A DNA stretch of 64,000 bases from Anagrus nilaparvatae (GCA_022575985.1 JAKSXM010000263.1:13682001-13746000); one strand, 5' to 3'; shown: positions 45,891-57,634, counted from the first letter of the stretch. The notes: a model not told the origin generated them from the sequence alone. A program made the numbers and translations.

Positions 45891-47603
45891 TGCCAAGTGA
45901 TTGGCACTATGGTTCCTCATCAACAATAGCAAAATATTTAAAATGGTCTATTTTAACTAATAAAAAAGATGTTTTTTTAATTTTTTATATGAAAAATATT
46001 CGAAAAAAAAAATTGAAAAATAACGTATCAGATGGAAAAAATCCTTTAAAAACAATAATTCTAGATATTAGTACTTTCATAGAAATAAATTAACTACTAC
46101 ATCCAAAAAGAAAAAAAATTATTGTTTTTTTAATTTCTTTATACAAAAAATTTTGAAGAAAAAAAATTTCGAAAAATTACATATAAGATGGAGAATTCCT
46201 TTAAAACCATAATTCTGGATATTAGTACTTTCATAGAAATAAATTAAGTAGTACGTCCAAAAAGAAAAAAAATTATTGTGTTTTTTTAATTTTTTTATAC
46301 AAAAAATTTTGAAAAAAGAAATTTCGAAAAATTACATATAAGATGGAGGAATCCTTTAAAACCATAATTCTGGATATTAGTACTTTCATAGAAATAAATT
46401 AAGTACTACATCCAAAAAGAAAAAAAAATATTGTGTTTTTTTAATTTTTTTATACAAAAAATATTGAAAAAAAAAATTTCGAAAAATTACATATAAGATG
46501 GAGAAATCCTTTAAAACCATAATTCTGGATATTAGTACTTTCATAGAAATAAATTAATTACTACATCCAAAAATAAAAAAAATTATTGTGTTTTTTTAAT
46601 TTTTTTATACAAAAAATTTTGAAAAAAAAAATTTCAAAAATTACATATCAAATGGAGTAATCCTTTAAAACCATAATTCTGGATATTAGTACTTTCAAAG
46701 AAATAAATTAAGTACTACGTCCAAAAAAAAAAAATTATTGTGTTTTTTAAATCTTTTTATACAAAAAATTTAAAAAAAAAAATTTTTTTAAATTACATAT
46801 CAAATGGAGAAATCCTTTAAAAACGATGATTCTGGATATTAGAACTTTCCTAGAAATAAATTAGGTATTAGGTCCAAAAAGAAAAAAAATTATTGTATTT
46901 TTTAAATTTTTATATTAAAAAAATTTAAAAAAAAAAATATCGAAAAATTACGTATCACATGAAATAATCATTTAAAAACGATAATTCTAAATATTCGTAC
47001 TTTCGTAAAAAAACATTAAGTACTGCATCCTAAAAAAAAAACAAAATTGGCATTTTTTATATTCTTTGGCGGCAAAAATTTTGAGAAAAAAATTTTCAAA
47101 AAATCAAGTATCAGGTCCAAAAAATTACTTTTATAGAGATTCTTAAAACTAGTACTTCCATGGAAGCGAATTATGTACTACGTTCAAAGAAAAAAAAAAA
47201 ATTGGCGTTTTTTGTATTTTTTTATAAAAAAAATTTTCAGAAAAAAATTTTCAAAAAATTAAGTATCAGATTCAAGATATCGAGTAAAAACCATACTTTC
47301 AAATATAAGTACTTTCGTGGAAATAAATGAGGTATTACATCCAAATTAAAAAAAAAAAAGTACCTCGAGTTTTTTTGGTGAAAAAAATTTTGAAAAAAAA
47401 ATTAGGTCATAATGTCGTGTTAGCTGTGAAATATCACCGGTTACATTGCGACATAAATACATACATACATACTCACACACACAAACACACAGACTTTTTT
47501 TAAAAACCGGTTTTTTAGCTTCCTGAGGTCTCAAAACGTGCTTATATGCCAAAATATCGAAAATCAAAATTTCACCTATCACAAAGGTTCCTCTATGAGG
47601 AAC
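45891..47603. mobile_element. Minisatellite-bearing terminal-repeat element, copy 1
   Basis: One end reads TGCCAAGTGATTGGCACTAT followed by GGTTCCTCA; the other is the palindrome GGTTCCTCTATGAGGAACC. The interior is a tandem array of ~150-bp units with CCATAATTCTGGATATTAGT, a TACTTTCATAGAAATAAATT-type segment and CCAAAAAGAAAAAAAATTAT. A CA repeat and AGCTTCCTGAGGTCTCAA precede the right end. A second copy, inverted, lies at 49156-50630. Non-coding. Confidence 0.65.
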
Positions 47604-47619
47604 CAAAATCTAATGCAAA

Positions 47620-47883
47620 AGATTTTTATGAGAAATAAAAGGTATGGTGATTAGGATAAGGTGATTAATAAGCCACTAATTACTCTTTACAATAAACCTC
47701 TGAATACTTTATTGGAATTACTTCTTAACTCTTTGAAAGCTCTAACAAGTGTGTATTCGACGCACTTGCCATAGCAAGCATGATCTCATCAATCTACATA
47801 AAATACATATAAGAAATATCCCATAGAGGGCTTTATGTAATACTTATATAATATATCTGGTTGACAAAGCCTTACTCCTTACA
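47620..47883 (-). repeat. Ty1/copia 3' LTR
   Basis: On the minus strand the purine tract ACAAAGGGAGGGAG (47897-47884) is followed directly by TGTAAGGAGTAAGGCTTTG, the expected polypurine tract and LTR start. AATAAA occurs inside (near 47699). The far end is uncertain because the minisatellite element adjoins at 47603; I place it around 47620. Confidence 0.65.
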
Positions 47884-48024
47884 CTCCCTCCCTTTGTCAA
47901 ACTTTTAATTTTACATTGTTATTACAAAATATAAGCATAGATAATGAAATATTAGTTTATAAATTTTGTATATATTTATATATTATATGTATGTATATTA
48001 TGGTCATTTTAATTTATTAGACTC

Positions 48025-48588
48025 TCAGTCTACATTAGTTATTTTGTCCCGCAGATAGCTATGTGCTCTCTGAGGAACTGGCTTCGTCATGATATCAGCT
48101 AAATTTTCATTTGTTGATATCCAACGCACTTTGACTTTTTCTTCATCAACACACTGTTTTACAAAATCTCCATAAGATTCTGCCATAGTTTTTCTTTTTC
48201 CTGTTTCCTCACTTTGTCTTAGTTCGTTATTTATTTCTTTGATACTCAGATCAAAGCTCTTAAGCTTATGGCTTCTATTCATCTCTGTACAGTCTTTGAA
48301 TGAGCTATTATCGCACCATAATATAACAGGAAATAGCGTTTTTCCAATTATATATCTCGTTGATTTGTCTGTAGATATTAATTCTTTACATACATCACTC
48401 ATAGCAAGATACTCAGCTTCACAGGTTGACGTTGACGCATAATTTATTTTGCGGCTTTTCCAAGCAATTATATCACCAAATAATTTAATTACGTAACCCG
48501 CTGTAAATGCTGGATTTTTGTAATCTTTAAAACTTGCATTTGTTAAAACATCTAGTGTCTCTGAATTGGCTTTGAACTTATTTCCCAA
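48025..48588 (-). pseudogene. Copia RNase H domain
   Basis: This 187-residue frame contains LTNASFKDYKN (where intact copies usually have DADWAG-type residues), SRKINYASTSTCEAEYLAMSD, the diagnostic copia RNase H block with the acidic catalytic residue of EAEY, LWCDNSS and a C-terminal RWISTNENLADIMTKPV. It degrades the RNA strand of the RNA/DNA hybrid. It is separated from the reverse transcriptase frame by a ~56-bp tandem duplication at about 48595-48704. Confidence 0.85.
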
Positions 48589-48623
48589 GCTAGTGGTACC
48601 TCTTAAATATCTGAGAATTCTTT

Positions 48624-49150
48624 TTACATCATTCCAATCTTCCTCTTGGTACCTCTTAAATATCTGAGAATTCTTTTTACATCATTCCAATCTTCCTCAG
48701 TAGGATTTGTCTGGGTTCTAGCTAAATAATTTCTGGCATAAGCTGTATATGGCCTTGTAGCATTAGCTAGATACATTAAACTTCCTATGGCTTCTCTGTA
48801 TGGAAATTCTTTAAGTTTTAGCTCTTTTTCTAAGTTTACATTAAATAGCTTGCGCCTTTTATTTTTACGTTCTGCCTGTCGAGTTATCATAGGAGTACTT
48901 TGTGGTTTGCAATCTTTCATATTAAAACGTTCTAGTTCTCCTTCTGTGTAAACATCCTGATGCAATACGATAGTTTTTTCAGGCCGATTTCTCTGAATTG
49001 TCTTGCCTAGAAAGTTCTTAGGTTCTCCTAAGAAGTCTTTCATTTGAAACGCACTGCTAAGGTGAGTTTTTGTCTCTCTTTATTTTTCAGCATCATTACT
49101 GGTTATTAGCAAATCATCTACATACATTATAATGAATTATAATTTTCTAG
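48624..49150 (-). pseudogene. Copia reverse transcriptase, catalytic and connection part
   Basis: From about 49130 the minus strand reads MYVDDLLITSND, the YVDD catalytic motif of copia reverse transcriptases, then an in-frame TAA, then on through FLGKTIQRN and HQDVYTEGELERFNM to EFPYREAIGSLMYLANATRP and DWNDVKRILRYLRGT, all typical copia blocks. The duplicated segment at its 3' side shifts the frame into RNase H. The 5' side is cut by the minisatellite-bearing element. Confidence 0.85.
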
Positions 49151-49155
49151 TTTTT

Positions 49156-49268
49156 GGTTCCTCATAGAGGAACCATTGTGTTAGGTCAAATTTTGTTTTC
49201 TGATTTTTTGGCATATAAGCACGTTTTGGGACCCCAGGAAGCTAAAAAATCGGTTTTTAAAAAAAGTC

Positions 49269-49316
<48 letters not shown>

Positions 49317-50630
49317 TATGTATGTAATCGCTGATATTTCACAAACATTATGGAATTAAGACCTAATTTTTTTTTCAAAAATTTTTTCACCAAAAAAGCT
49401 CGAGGTACTTTTTTTTTTTTTAATTTGGATGTAATACCTCATTTATTTCCATGAAAGTACTTATACTTGAAAGTATGGTTTTCACATGATATCTCGAATC
49501 GGATACTTAATTTTCTGAAAATTTTTTTCCTAAAATTTTTTTCACAAAAAAATACAAAAAATACCAATTTTTTTTTTCTTTTTGGACGTAGTACCTAATT
49601 TATTTCCATGGAAGTACTAGTTTTAGAAATATCGTTTATTGTAATTTTTTGGACCTAATACTTAATTTTTTTTAAATTTTTTTCTCAAAATTTTTGTCAC
49701 CAAAAAATACAAAAAACGCCAAATTTTTTTTTATTTTAGGACGTAATACTTAATTTTTTCCTATGAAAGTACGAATATCTAGAATTATCGTTTGTGAAGG
49801 ATTTCTCCATCTGATAGATAATTTTTCGAATTTTTTTTTTTTTAAATTTTTTACATAAAATAATTAAAAAAATACCATAATTTTTTTTCTTTTTGGACGT
49901 AGTACCTCATTTTTTTCCATGAAAGTACTGATATCTAGAAGTATCGTTTTTACTCGATACCTCGCATCTTATAATTTATTTATTGAAAATTTTTTTCTCA
50001 AAATTTTTTTCACCAAAAAATACAAAAAATACCAATTTTTTTTTCTTTATGGACGCAGTACTTAATTTATTTCTTTGGAAGTACTAGTTTTAGAGATATC
50101 ATTCATAGTAATTTTTTTGACCTGATTCTTAATTTTTTTTAAATTTTTTTCTCAAAATTTTTGTCGTCAAAAAATACAAAAAACGCAAAATTTTTTTTTA
50201 TTTTAGGACGTAATACTTAATTTTTTCCTATGAAGGTACGAATATCTAGAATTATCGTTTGTAAAGGATTTTTAATTTTTTTTATTTGATTTCTCCATCT
50301 GATACGTAATTTTTCTAAATTTTTTTTTCTAAATTTTTTACATAAAATAATTAAAAAAATACCATAATTTTGCAATATTTTTTTGTGTGTGTAATATTTC
50401 ATTTAATTCCATGAAAATACTATCTTAAATAATTATTATCCAATGAATTACGTTAGATTTTATTTTGAAAAAAATAGATTTAGTTGAATTCAATACATAA
50501 ATTTTCTTTGAACTTTTAAAAGTTAATAGAAATGAGTGTATGATTGCATGGTTGTAATCGGTGATATCTGTGGCATATTGAAGTATTTAGCTCATTGTTT
50601 GAGGAACCTTAGTGCCAGCTAGTTGGCAGG
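49156..50630. mobile_element. Minisatellite-bearing terminal-repeat element, copy 2
   Basis: Inverted relative to copy 1: it starts with the palindrome GGTTCCTCATAGAGGAACC, then AGCACGTTTTGGGACCCCAG and a TG dinucleotide run (about 49267-49312). Units of ~140-150 bp follow with TTTTTGGACGTAGTACCT and GAAAGTACTAATATCTAG-like phrases. It ends with GAGGAACCTTAGTGCCAGCT and AGTTGGCAGG. It split the copia reverse transcriptase gene, so its limits can be fixed from the copia frame on both sides. Confidence 0.7.
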
Positions 50631-50634
50631 GTAT

Positions 50635-50790
50635 TTTCCAAGTAAATAAACATGGATCGTGTAAATCATTTTCTAAACCTAGTTTACATACTTCCTCTGT
50701 GAACATTTTATACCATTTCTTTGGACTTGTTTTTAAACCATATAAGGCTCGTTTTAACTTGCAAACTTTTGTAAGACTCAGTTAAGTGTT
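50635..50790 (-). pseudogene. Copia reverse transcriptase, fingers fragment
   Basis: The minus strand encodes KLKRALYGLKTSPKKWYK followed by LGLENDLHDPCLFTW, the highly conserved copia motif upstream of the catalytic YVDD. It is the 5'-most surviving coding piece of this element and continues beyond the minisatellite insertion at 49150. Confidence 0.82.
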
Positions 50791-50809
50791 ACTCTGAGTA
50801 ACACTTAAA

Positions 50810-51162
50810 AAGAAAACTCGTTTTCCACAAATGTCAATTTTCTCTTAATTCAAAAAAAAATTTATATATACATATTATATATATTATGCCTGGCATTAAA
50901 GATTTATTTTAAATTTCAACACACCGCTGACTTTATATACTTATGTACACTATTATATATATATACATTCATAAATACACATGATACATTATATTATACG
51001 CCGGTCGACCATGTACATATATATTTCCTAAAGTTAGAGTACTATGTAGCGTCGAATCAAGCAGCCGTACACTATACAAAAAAGAAGCCATAACAAATAC
51101 AGACACGCAAGGCATATATACGCGTGCAAGCATTATAAACATCCACACGTGCACTTAGTATC
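50810..51162. other. Short non-coding stretch
   Basis: No gene or repeat partner is recognised; TATATA-rich segments occur. The minus-strand frame 50969-51154 has no supporting features. Confidence 0.4.
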
Positions 51163-52164
51163 TATATATGGCGATTATTTCTCAACCCGGCCATCCCCCT
51201 CTGTCCAAAAATGGTGACAACTTAAATAGATTTTGGTTTTCTCAAATTGATTGGAAAAGGGTCTAGTTTTTTATTCTCATTGGCCTTTTCAACTCTGTAA
51301 AAAAATTGAAAAAAAAGTAGATTAACGGTAAGTTTTTTGAAATTTTTTTCTCTTAAAAGTTCTTATTTATTAAAACAAAGAAAATGAGACCATTTGCATG
51401 GTAATTGATTCATTTCTTAAAAAGTTTTGTGGGTGCTATGTAAATTTTAAAAATGGGTAAAAAACGGCTACTTTAACTGCTGATATCTCTGAACCTACAT
51501 ATCTAAAATAAAAATGTTTTAGTTCAAAATGTTAGTCTTTTGATACATAATATGTGTGCCAAATATCAGGGGATCTGATCAAGTAGTTTCGGATTTAGGA
51601 ATTTTCGGGTATTAATTCTCTTAAAAAAATGGGTCAAAATTTGTTTCAGAATTAACCTTAAAATAAAATTGCTAAATCCGAAACTACTGTATCAAATCCT
51701 CTGATATTTGGCACACTTATTATGTATCAAAAGACTAACATTTTGCACTAAAACTTTTTTATTTTGGATATGTAGGTTCAGAGATATTAACAGTCAAAGT
51801 AGCCGTTTTTTACCCATTTTTAAAAACTACATAGCACCCACAAAACTTTTTAAGAAATGAATCAATTACCATGCAAATGGTCTCATTTTCTTTGTTTTAA
51901 TAAATAAGAACTTTTAAGAGAAAAAAATTTCAAAAAACTTACCGTTAATCTACTTTTTTTTCAATTTTTCTGTTTTTAAAATGTCGACCTGGCGCCGCTC
52001 AGTGCCTAAAATGGGCACAGCAGATTTACAGAGTTGAAAAGGCCAATGAGAATAAAAAACTAGACCCTTTTCCAATCAATTTGAGAAAACCAAAATCTAT
52101 TTAAGTTGCCACCATTTTTGGATAGAGGGGGGTGGCCGGGTTGAGAAATAATCGCCCATATATA
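51163..52164. repeat. Palindromic element, full-length ~1.0 kb copy
   Basis: Ends are TATATGGCGATTATTTCTCA on the left and its complement (with GGGCG) on the right. The arms of about 440 bp keep CTCAACCCGGCCA, GGGTCTAGTTTTTTATTCTC, AAAATGAGACCATTTGCATG and GGTTCAGAGATATtaac-type landmarks in inverted order. Near the right side GTCGACCTGGCGCCGCTCAG interrupts the symmetry. A truncated relative lies at 36923-37608. Confidence 0.82.
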
Positions 52165-53165
52165 ACTTTCTCTCCTCTTTGTCTTATTCGTGCACATGTA
52201 TATATTGTATAAAAAAAGCTTCAAATTTCTTTTTATTGACACTGTATGCTAAATCTTAGAATTTTTAACAGGTCAAGCCTGGTTTCAAGCCTGGTTTTAG
52301 ATATAATAAATTTTTGTTATAAATTATTGTTTTGTTTGTGTTAAAAATTGTTTCAAGATTACTCATACCCAAGCCAAGCCATCCAAGAAATTTTATAAAA
52401 AATTTCAGTTAATTTATTTATTAATTAAATTGAATTCTTGAACAATGCAAAAAAAAAATTATGAATTATTTTTGTTATATATTTTTCCAAAAATTTTAAA
52501 TTTAATCTGAACTGTTCTTAAACCTTATAAATTTAATTTTAATCTGAATTATACTCTTATTGATTTACACAAATATACTTAATTATAATTTTTTAACTTA
52601 CTTCTATATGTAAAAATTGCCTTTTTCCAGCTAATCACCTTTTACCAGCAAATTTTTTTTTTTATATAAATTAGCCGACAATATAATTTGAAATTCTTTC
52701 AGTTTTTTATTATCGTCAATTGCCAATATGAATTTTACTGTACAGTAGAATTTTTTTCTCTTTATTTTTCATACATAGGACAGCCGACATCTATTTTGTT
52801 TTTTTTGGTTTTTTGATACATGAAACAGCCGTCAATAGAGATTTTAGAAATTTTATTATATTGTAGACAGCCAATATGAATTGAACTATACAGTAAAATT
52901 TTTTTATTTTTTGATTTTTATAATTAGGACAGCCAACATCTGTATTATTTTTTTTGTTTTTATAATATAAAATAGCCGACAATATATAAATTTATAAAAT
53001 AGAACATTACACAAAAAAAAATTAAAGTGGTATATGTTCTGCTAAATATAATACTATAACTGCATTGAAATTACTACTTTTCTATATATTTTACTACAAT
53101 CAATACTGATATTTGAAATTTTCTAATAAACTGGACATTATTCGTAAAAACTTTAAAGGATTTGT
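52165..53165. repeat. AT-rich degenerate repeats, same families as 43.5-45.6 kb
   Basis: ACAGCCGAC-type segments recur at 52670-52985, and GGTATATGTTCTGCTAAAT plus related phrases at 53020-53160. 52165-52660 holds no recognised feature. Confidence 0.5.
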
Positions 53166-53995
53166 ATTTTTTTGTATTTATTGTTTACCTCTTTTGCACG
53201 TGGGCACACCAAGATTGGCAGAGGCCTTCAACAATTACATATGTTGATTTATTTCTTATAAGGGTCAATGTACACATTTATGCATACATTGATGCACTTA
53301 AAGAAAATTGAAGGGGCAAGTGTTAGTATAAAGAAATAGTATAAAGTAGAGAATTCACATGCAAATGTTGAAGGAGGATAATTAGGAATTGGGAAGGTAA
53401 TTGCGTTAGTAGAACGTCTTTGATATTGGGAACTGTGCTGGCATTCGCCGGTACTGAAGGAAACTACTAAATTTTCTAAGTAAAATTTTCTGATAGATTC
53501 TCAAAGAGCACGTGGTAATAAAAATAATATTTATTATTTATAATAAATAAAATGTGTTTAATATTGCATAATTGTACCTCGACGGATACAGAAACCCAGC
53601 GAAATTCCCGCTATCTACAATCCCCACCACTTCGATTTGTAGATAGCAGGAATTTCGTTGAGTTATGTCAGATAAGGGATAGTTCGTGAGTTTCAGCGCG
53701 GGGTTTGTAGATATGGGGATTTTGAATTGCAAATTTAACTGCTTTAAATATTGCCAATCAACTTTTTTTTTTTTTAATAGATTTATTACCCAATAAAGAA
53801 TATAAAACTGAATTTAACTCAAAAATTACCGACGGTGTAGATATGGGATTTATAATGAGGACGGCAGTATAGACGCGGCTTTTAGTCTTTAATAAATATT
53901 AGTCTGCAATTATTTAACCAGACTTTAATTATTTATTACCATCACCATTATCACCATCCTTTACCATCACCCACGTTATCATTTTGGCAAAGTGA
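53166..53995. other. Possible LTR-type remnant with an imperfect hairpin
   Basis: The 3' part (53890-53982) resembles the end of the LTR at 21450-21532: TTAATAAATATTAGTC, repeated ACCATCACCAT-type phrases, then TTTTGGCA, which looks like the base after an LTR. An imperfect hairpin pairs GAAATTCCCGCTATCTACAA (53600-53619) with TTGTAGATAGCAGGAATTTC (53636-53655). No partner LTR was found in the window. Confidence 0.35.
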
Positions 53996-54540
53996 GGTAT
54001 GTTTTGCAAAATTCGAAAATAATATTTTAATTCTGTCAATGCAAAAAAACAATTGAAATTACTAATTTTATATAAAACCGGACTTTATTTGTAGCAAAAT
54101 TTATAATGGTGTATATTCTGCAAAATTGAATACTAATATCTGAATGCCACAATTGCATAAAAATACAAACATTTCAATGCTATATATGTATACAAATAAC
54201 TAAAATTAAAACATTTCTATAAAACTCGACACTATTCGAAGAAAATTTATAATGGGGTATATTTTGCTACATTCAATACTGATATTTAAAGTTTTCTGAA
54301 TAAAAGGACACTAATCGAAAAATATTTAAAGCAGGGTATATTCTGCTAAATTTCAAACTAATATTTCAATGCTGTCATTGCATAAAAAAAATTAAAATTA
54401 CAACTTATATAAAAATCAAGACACTATTGGAAAAAAATTTAAAGTGCGATGTATTCTGATAAATTCAATACTAATATTTCAATGCTATTGTTGCAAAATA
54501 ACATTTCGAAATTAAAACTTTTCTATAAAAAATTCATCCT
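53996..54540. repeat. ~130-bp degenerate tandem repeat
   Basis: Units contain GGGTATATTCTGCTAAA or variants, AATACTAATATTTCAATGCT and CATTGCATAAAAA, matching the family at 44390-45000. About four units are present. Confidence 0.6.
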
Positions 54541-54584
54541 ATATCATTGCTTAAAAAAAAAACTTAAAAATACTAGAATTATTG

Positions 54585-55450
54585 TCCATTTATGCTGAGC
54601 ATCGCGAGACCAGAGGTGGGTTCGTATATACGGCTAAGCAGTATAATGATCCCTACCCAGTCCGTCAATACTTTGTTTTTATAAGTATACGGATCCATTG
54701 GTAGTTTGTTAAAGTTTGAATGCATATTGCCCACGGACCCGTCAGCAGTATGAAAATACCCAAATCTCATATACATACGGGACCGTATGCGTGTATGACT
54801 TACATGTTTTCATAATACGTATGGATCCGTCAGCATTATGAAAATACCATAGTGCTATACCCGATCGGGTCCATTGGTAATATGAAAATACCTAGGTCCT
54901 ATATCTATACAGCCCCGTATGAGAAAAATATGGGGTCGTATATTCTTATGCCGTACACATAGGTGATTTTGTATTGGTTTTTGTCGTACGATTTTTCATT
55001 CGACATAAATAAACACGGGAACCGTAGGTAATATGCCGTATTAATGGACTATTTTATATGGCTCCCGCATGGATTTTCAAACGGCAAAAGTCAATAAGGG
55101 GCCGTATAAAATGGTCCATTAATACGGCATATTTTGTATGGTTCCCGTATTAGATTTTGCCGTATAGATTTTCATATGGCAAAAATCAATACGGGAGTCG
55201 TATAAAATAGTCCATTAATACGGCATATTCCGTACGACTCCCGTATTGATTTTTCCTGTATGGATTTTCATAAGGCTGAAGTATATACGGGATCCATTTG
55301 AAATTTGCCGTATTAATTGGCAATTAGAGTAAAATGGAGTCTACAATTTAGAGTCCGAATTTATACGGCTACCGTATGCAATTTGCCGTATATACGGCTG
55401 AATACATATAGCAACCGTTTACCGTATGTCGTACATACGGATAACAGCGT
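54585..55450. repeat. TACGG/CCGTA-rich repeat
   Basis: Over about 860 bp the motifs TACGG and CCGTA recur dozens of times. At 55020-55310 segments such as CCATTAATACGGCATATT and GACTCCCGTATTGATTTT repeat at about 60-65 bp spacing in alternating orientation, forming overlapping inverted repeats. No open frame is convincing. A GAGCATCGCGAGACCAG remnant at its left end resembles the Helitron tail at 56622-56650. Confidence 0.6.
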
Positions 55451-55678
55451 GTAACAGTATCCCAACCATTCAATATAAGGCTTTATAAAAACTAAAATTT
55501 ATTTTTTTGATAACTTGTCTTTTTATATTTATTAATATTTATTAACTTACATGAAAAAATTAAGTAATTTTATATATTTAGTTTATATTTAGTATATTAA
55601 ATATTATTATCTTCTATGTAAAATACATATAATTATTTTAAATGTTAATACTGTATAGCTATTAATTTAAAAAACTCT

Positions 55679-56650
55679 GCCTTCTGATTTACTTAACTCG
55701 ATTTTTTTCTCTATGATTTTAATTTTAATTTAGTTTATAATTTTTATATTATATTTATTCGAATCTCGATTGAAATGTTATCTTGAAATGTGCTTATACT
55801 AGACAAAAATAATATTCAAACAATCTAATATTTTTAATCATATAGAATTTTCAACTGAAAAATTATCTTTACTCATAAATTTGAAAATTTTACGATTTAA
55901 TATTACATTAGCTAACAACAAAATTAATTGTTATGGTTAAGCCGAGCATCGAAAGGCCAATCAGCTATTTTTATTATAATTGCATATACTCAGTTTGTAT
56001 TTAGAGTAATAAATACTATTATTTTCATTATAAAATACATCTTATTATTTTTATTGTTAATGCTGTATAACTATATTAATTTAAACCTCCGCGGTCTTCG
56101 ACGTTTTTACTAACACGGCGGTCTTCGTGGTACATATACGAATTTGTCCAAATTTAAATCGGTCTAAATTTTTTTTGAGTATTTAGTACAACTATTTAAA
56201 AATATATTCGCGAAGGTTTTAGCCAAAAATTTTTAAAGAAAAACCCAGGGGAAATTTTTAAACACCGCTAAACGTGGGAAATTGTTAAAATTTCAATAGA
56301 AATGTTCGTCCTACTAGACCAGGAAGAGTTAAAAATCTTTGTCTTCTGATTTATTTAACTTGATTTTTTTCTCTATGATTTTAATTAATGATTTTAATTT
56401 TGATTTTATTTGAATTTTAATTTAGTTTATAATTTTTATATTATTTTTATTCCACTGAATTGTTATCTTGAATAGTGCTTATACTAGACAAAAATAATAT
56501 TTAAACCATCGAATATTTTTCAGCTGAAAATTTATTTTTATTCATAAATTTAAAAATTTACGATATAATATTACATTAGCTCCCAACAAAATTAATTGTT
56601 ATGAGAATTACTATTAAGTTACGCCGAGCATCGCGAGGCCAAGCAGCTAG
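55679..56650 (+). mobile_element. Two adjacent Helitron-like 3' tails in direct repeat
   Basis: 55679-55975 and 56334-56650 are diverged direct copies (CTTCTGATTT, TTTCTCTATGATTTTAATT, GCTTATACTAGACAAAAATA, ACAAAATTAATTGTTATG). The second ends GCCGAGCATCGCGAGGCCAA then GCAGCTAG|T, a hairpin-like segment plus CTAG; the first ends in a mutated GCCGAGCATCGAAAGGCC...CTAT. The hairpins are now imperfect. No coding sequence. Confidence 0.5.
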
Positions 56651-56689
56651 TAATAATGAAAATAAAAGTGTTATTTTATCATTAACGTT

Positions 56690-57215
56690 TTCCAAAATTG
56701 GCCCAAGTCTCAGTTCTCGTTTTCAAAGAAAAACCATTTTGTGTAAGAGGTCTTATGTAATAGAGACTGCTTGGTACAAAAAGGCCATTTTGGCCTAAAA
56801 GGACTATTTTTGTTAATAGGTCTTATACAATAGTGACTGTTGGTCACAAAAGGACCACTTTGTCACAAAAAGACAACTTTAGGTATGAGGTTTTATACAA
56901 TAGTGGCTGCTGGTACCAAAAGGACCACTTTGTCCCAAAAAGACAACTTTAGGTATGAGGTTTTATACAACAGCTATGGCTTAGGCCAAAAGGTCCAGTT
57001 TGGCCCAAACAGAACATTTTGAGTAAAAGGTCTTATGAAACAGTGATTGTTTAGGCCAAAAGGTCCACTTCGGCCTAAAAAGACCATTTTGGGTAAGATA
57101 TCTTATGAAACAGCGATTGCTTAAGCCAAAAGTACCATTTTAGCCCAAAAGGTCCACTTTGGACCAAAAGGACCATTTTGACCTAAATGGATCACTTTGG
57201 ACCAAAAGTCTCAAG
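56690..57215. repeat. ~70-bp minisatellite (about 7 units)
   Basis: Units contain AGGTCTTATACAATAGTGAC or close variants followed by CAAAAGGACCACTTTG and AAAAGACCATTTTGG. Unit length drifts between about 55 and 72 bp. Open frames across it are repeat artefacts. Confidence 0.7.
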
Positions 57216-57253
57216 CGACAGCGGCGCTTATGACTTTATAATATTTAGAGATA

Positions 57254-57350
57254 TACAAGGTGGAACACAATTGCTGCGGTTATTTACATTGCTTTCATAT
57301 ATACTAGCAATGTATAAATGACAATTGTGACAATTGTGTTCCACTCGGTA
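57254..57350. repeat. Tiny MITE, ~97 bp, mariner-like
   Basis: The ends TACAAGGTGGAACACAATTG and CAATTGTGTTCCACTCGGTA are inverted repeats with two mismatches, flanked by TA-rich sequence, which suggests a TA target duplication. The interior is about 57 bp. Confidence 0.6.
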
Positions 57351-57466
57351 TATACTAGCTATCTTTTGTATCTTTAAGAAAAAATTTTTTTGTTTTTTTA
57401 AAGAATAAATTTAAAAACCGTAACAATATGATTCTGAAATACAAGATCTTATGAGTTTTTTGATAT

Positions 57467-57482
57467 CCCCCCCCCCCCCCCC
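57467..57482. repeat. Poly-C tract of 16
   Basis: A run of 16 cytosines in an AT-rich context. Confidence 0.95.
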
Positions 57483-57634
57483 GCTCGAATTACTTTAAAA
57501 AAGTATTAGAAAAAAGGGACATTATTTTCTGATATTTATTGTAGATCATACTTCTAATACAGCCTACGACTTAAATGATATCCAACATTTTTCAGTATGA
57601 AATAACTTAAATATACAAAAAATTTTAACTTCGG

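Larger units (their letters stand above)
47620..50790 (-). mobile_element. Ty1/copia retrotransposon, 5'-truncated and interrupted
   Basis: The minus-strand order is reverse transcriptase fingers (50790-50640), insertion (50630-49156), reverse transcriptase catalytic and connection region (49150-48624), RNase H (48588-48025), polypurine tract, LTR. Gag, protease, integrase and the 5' LTR are missing. A short palindrome, TTAAGTGTTACTC facing GAGTAACACTTAA (50783-50809), sits at the truncation edge. Confidence 0.8.
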
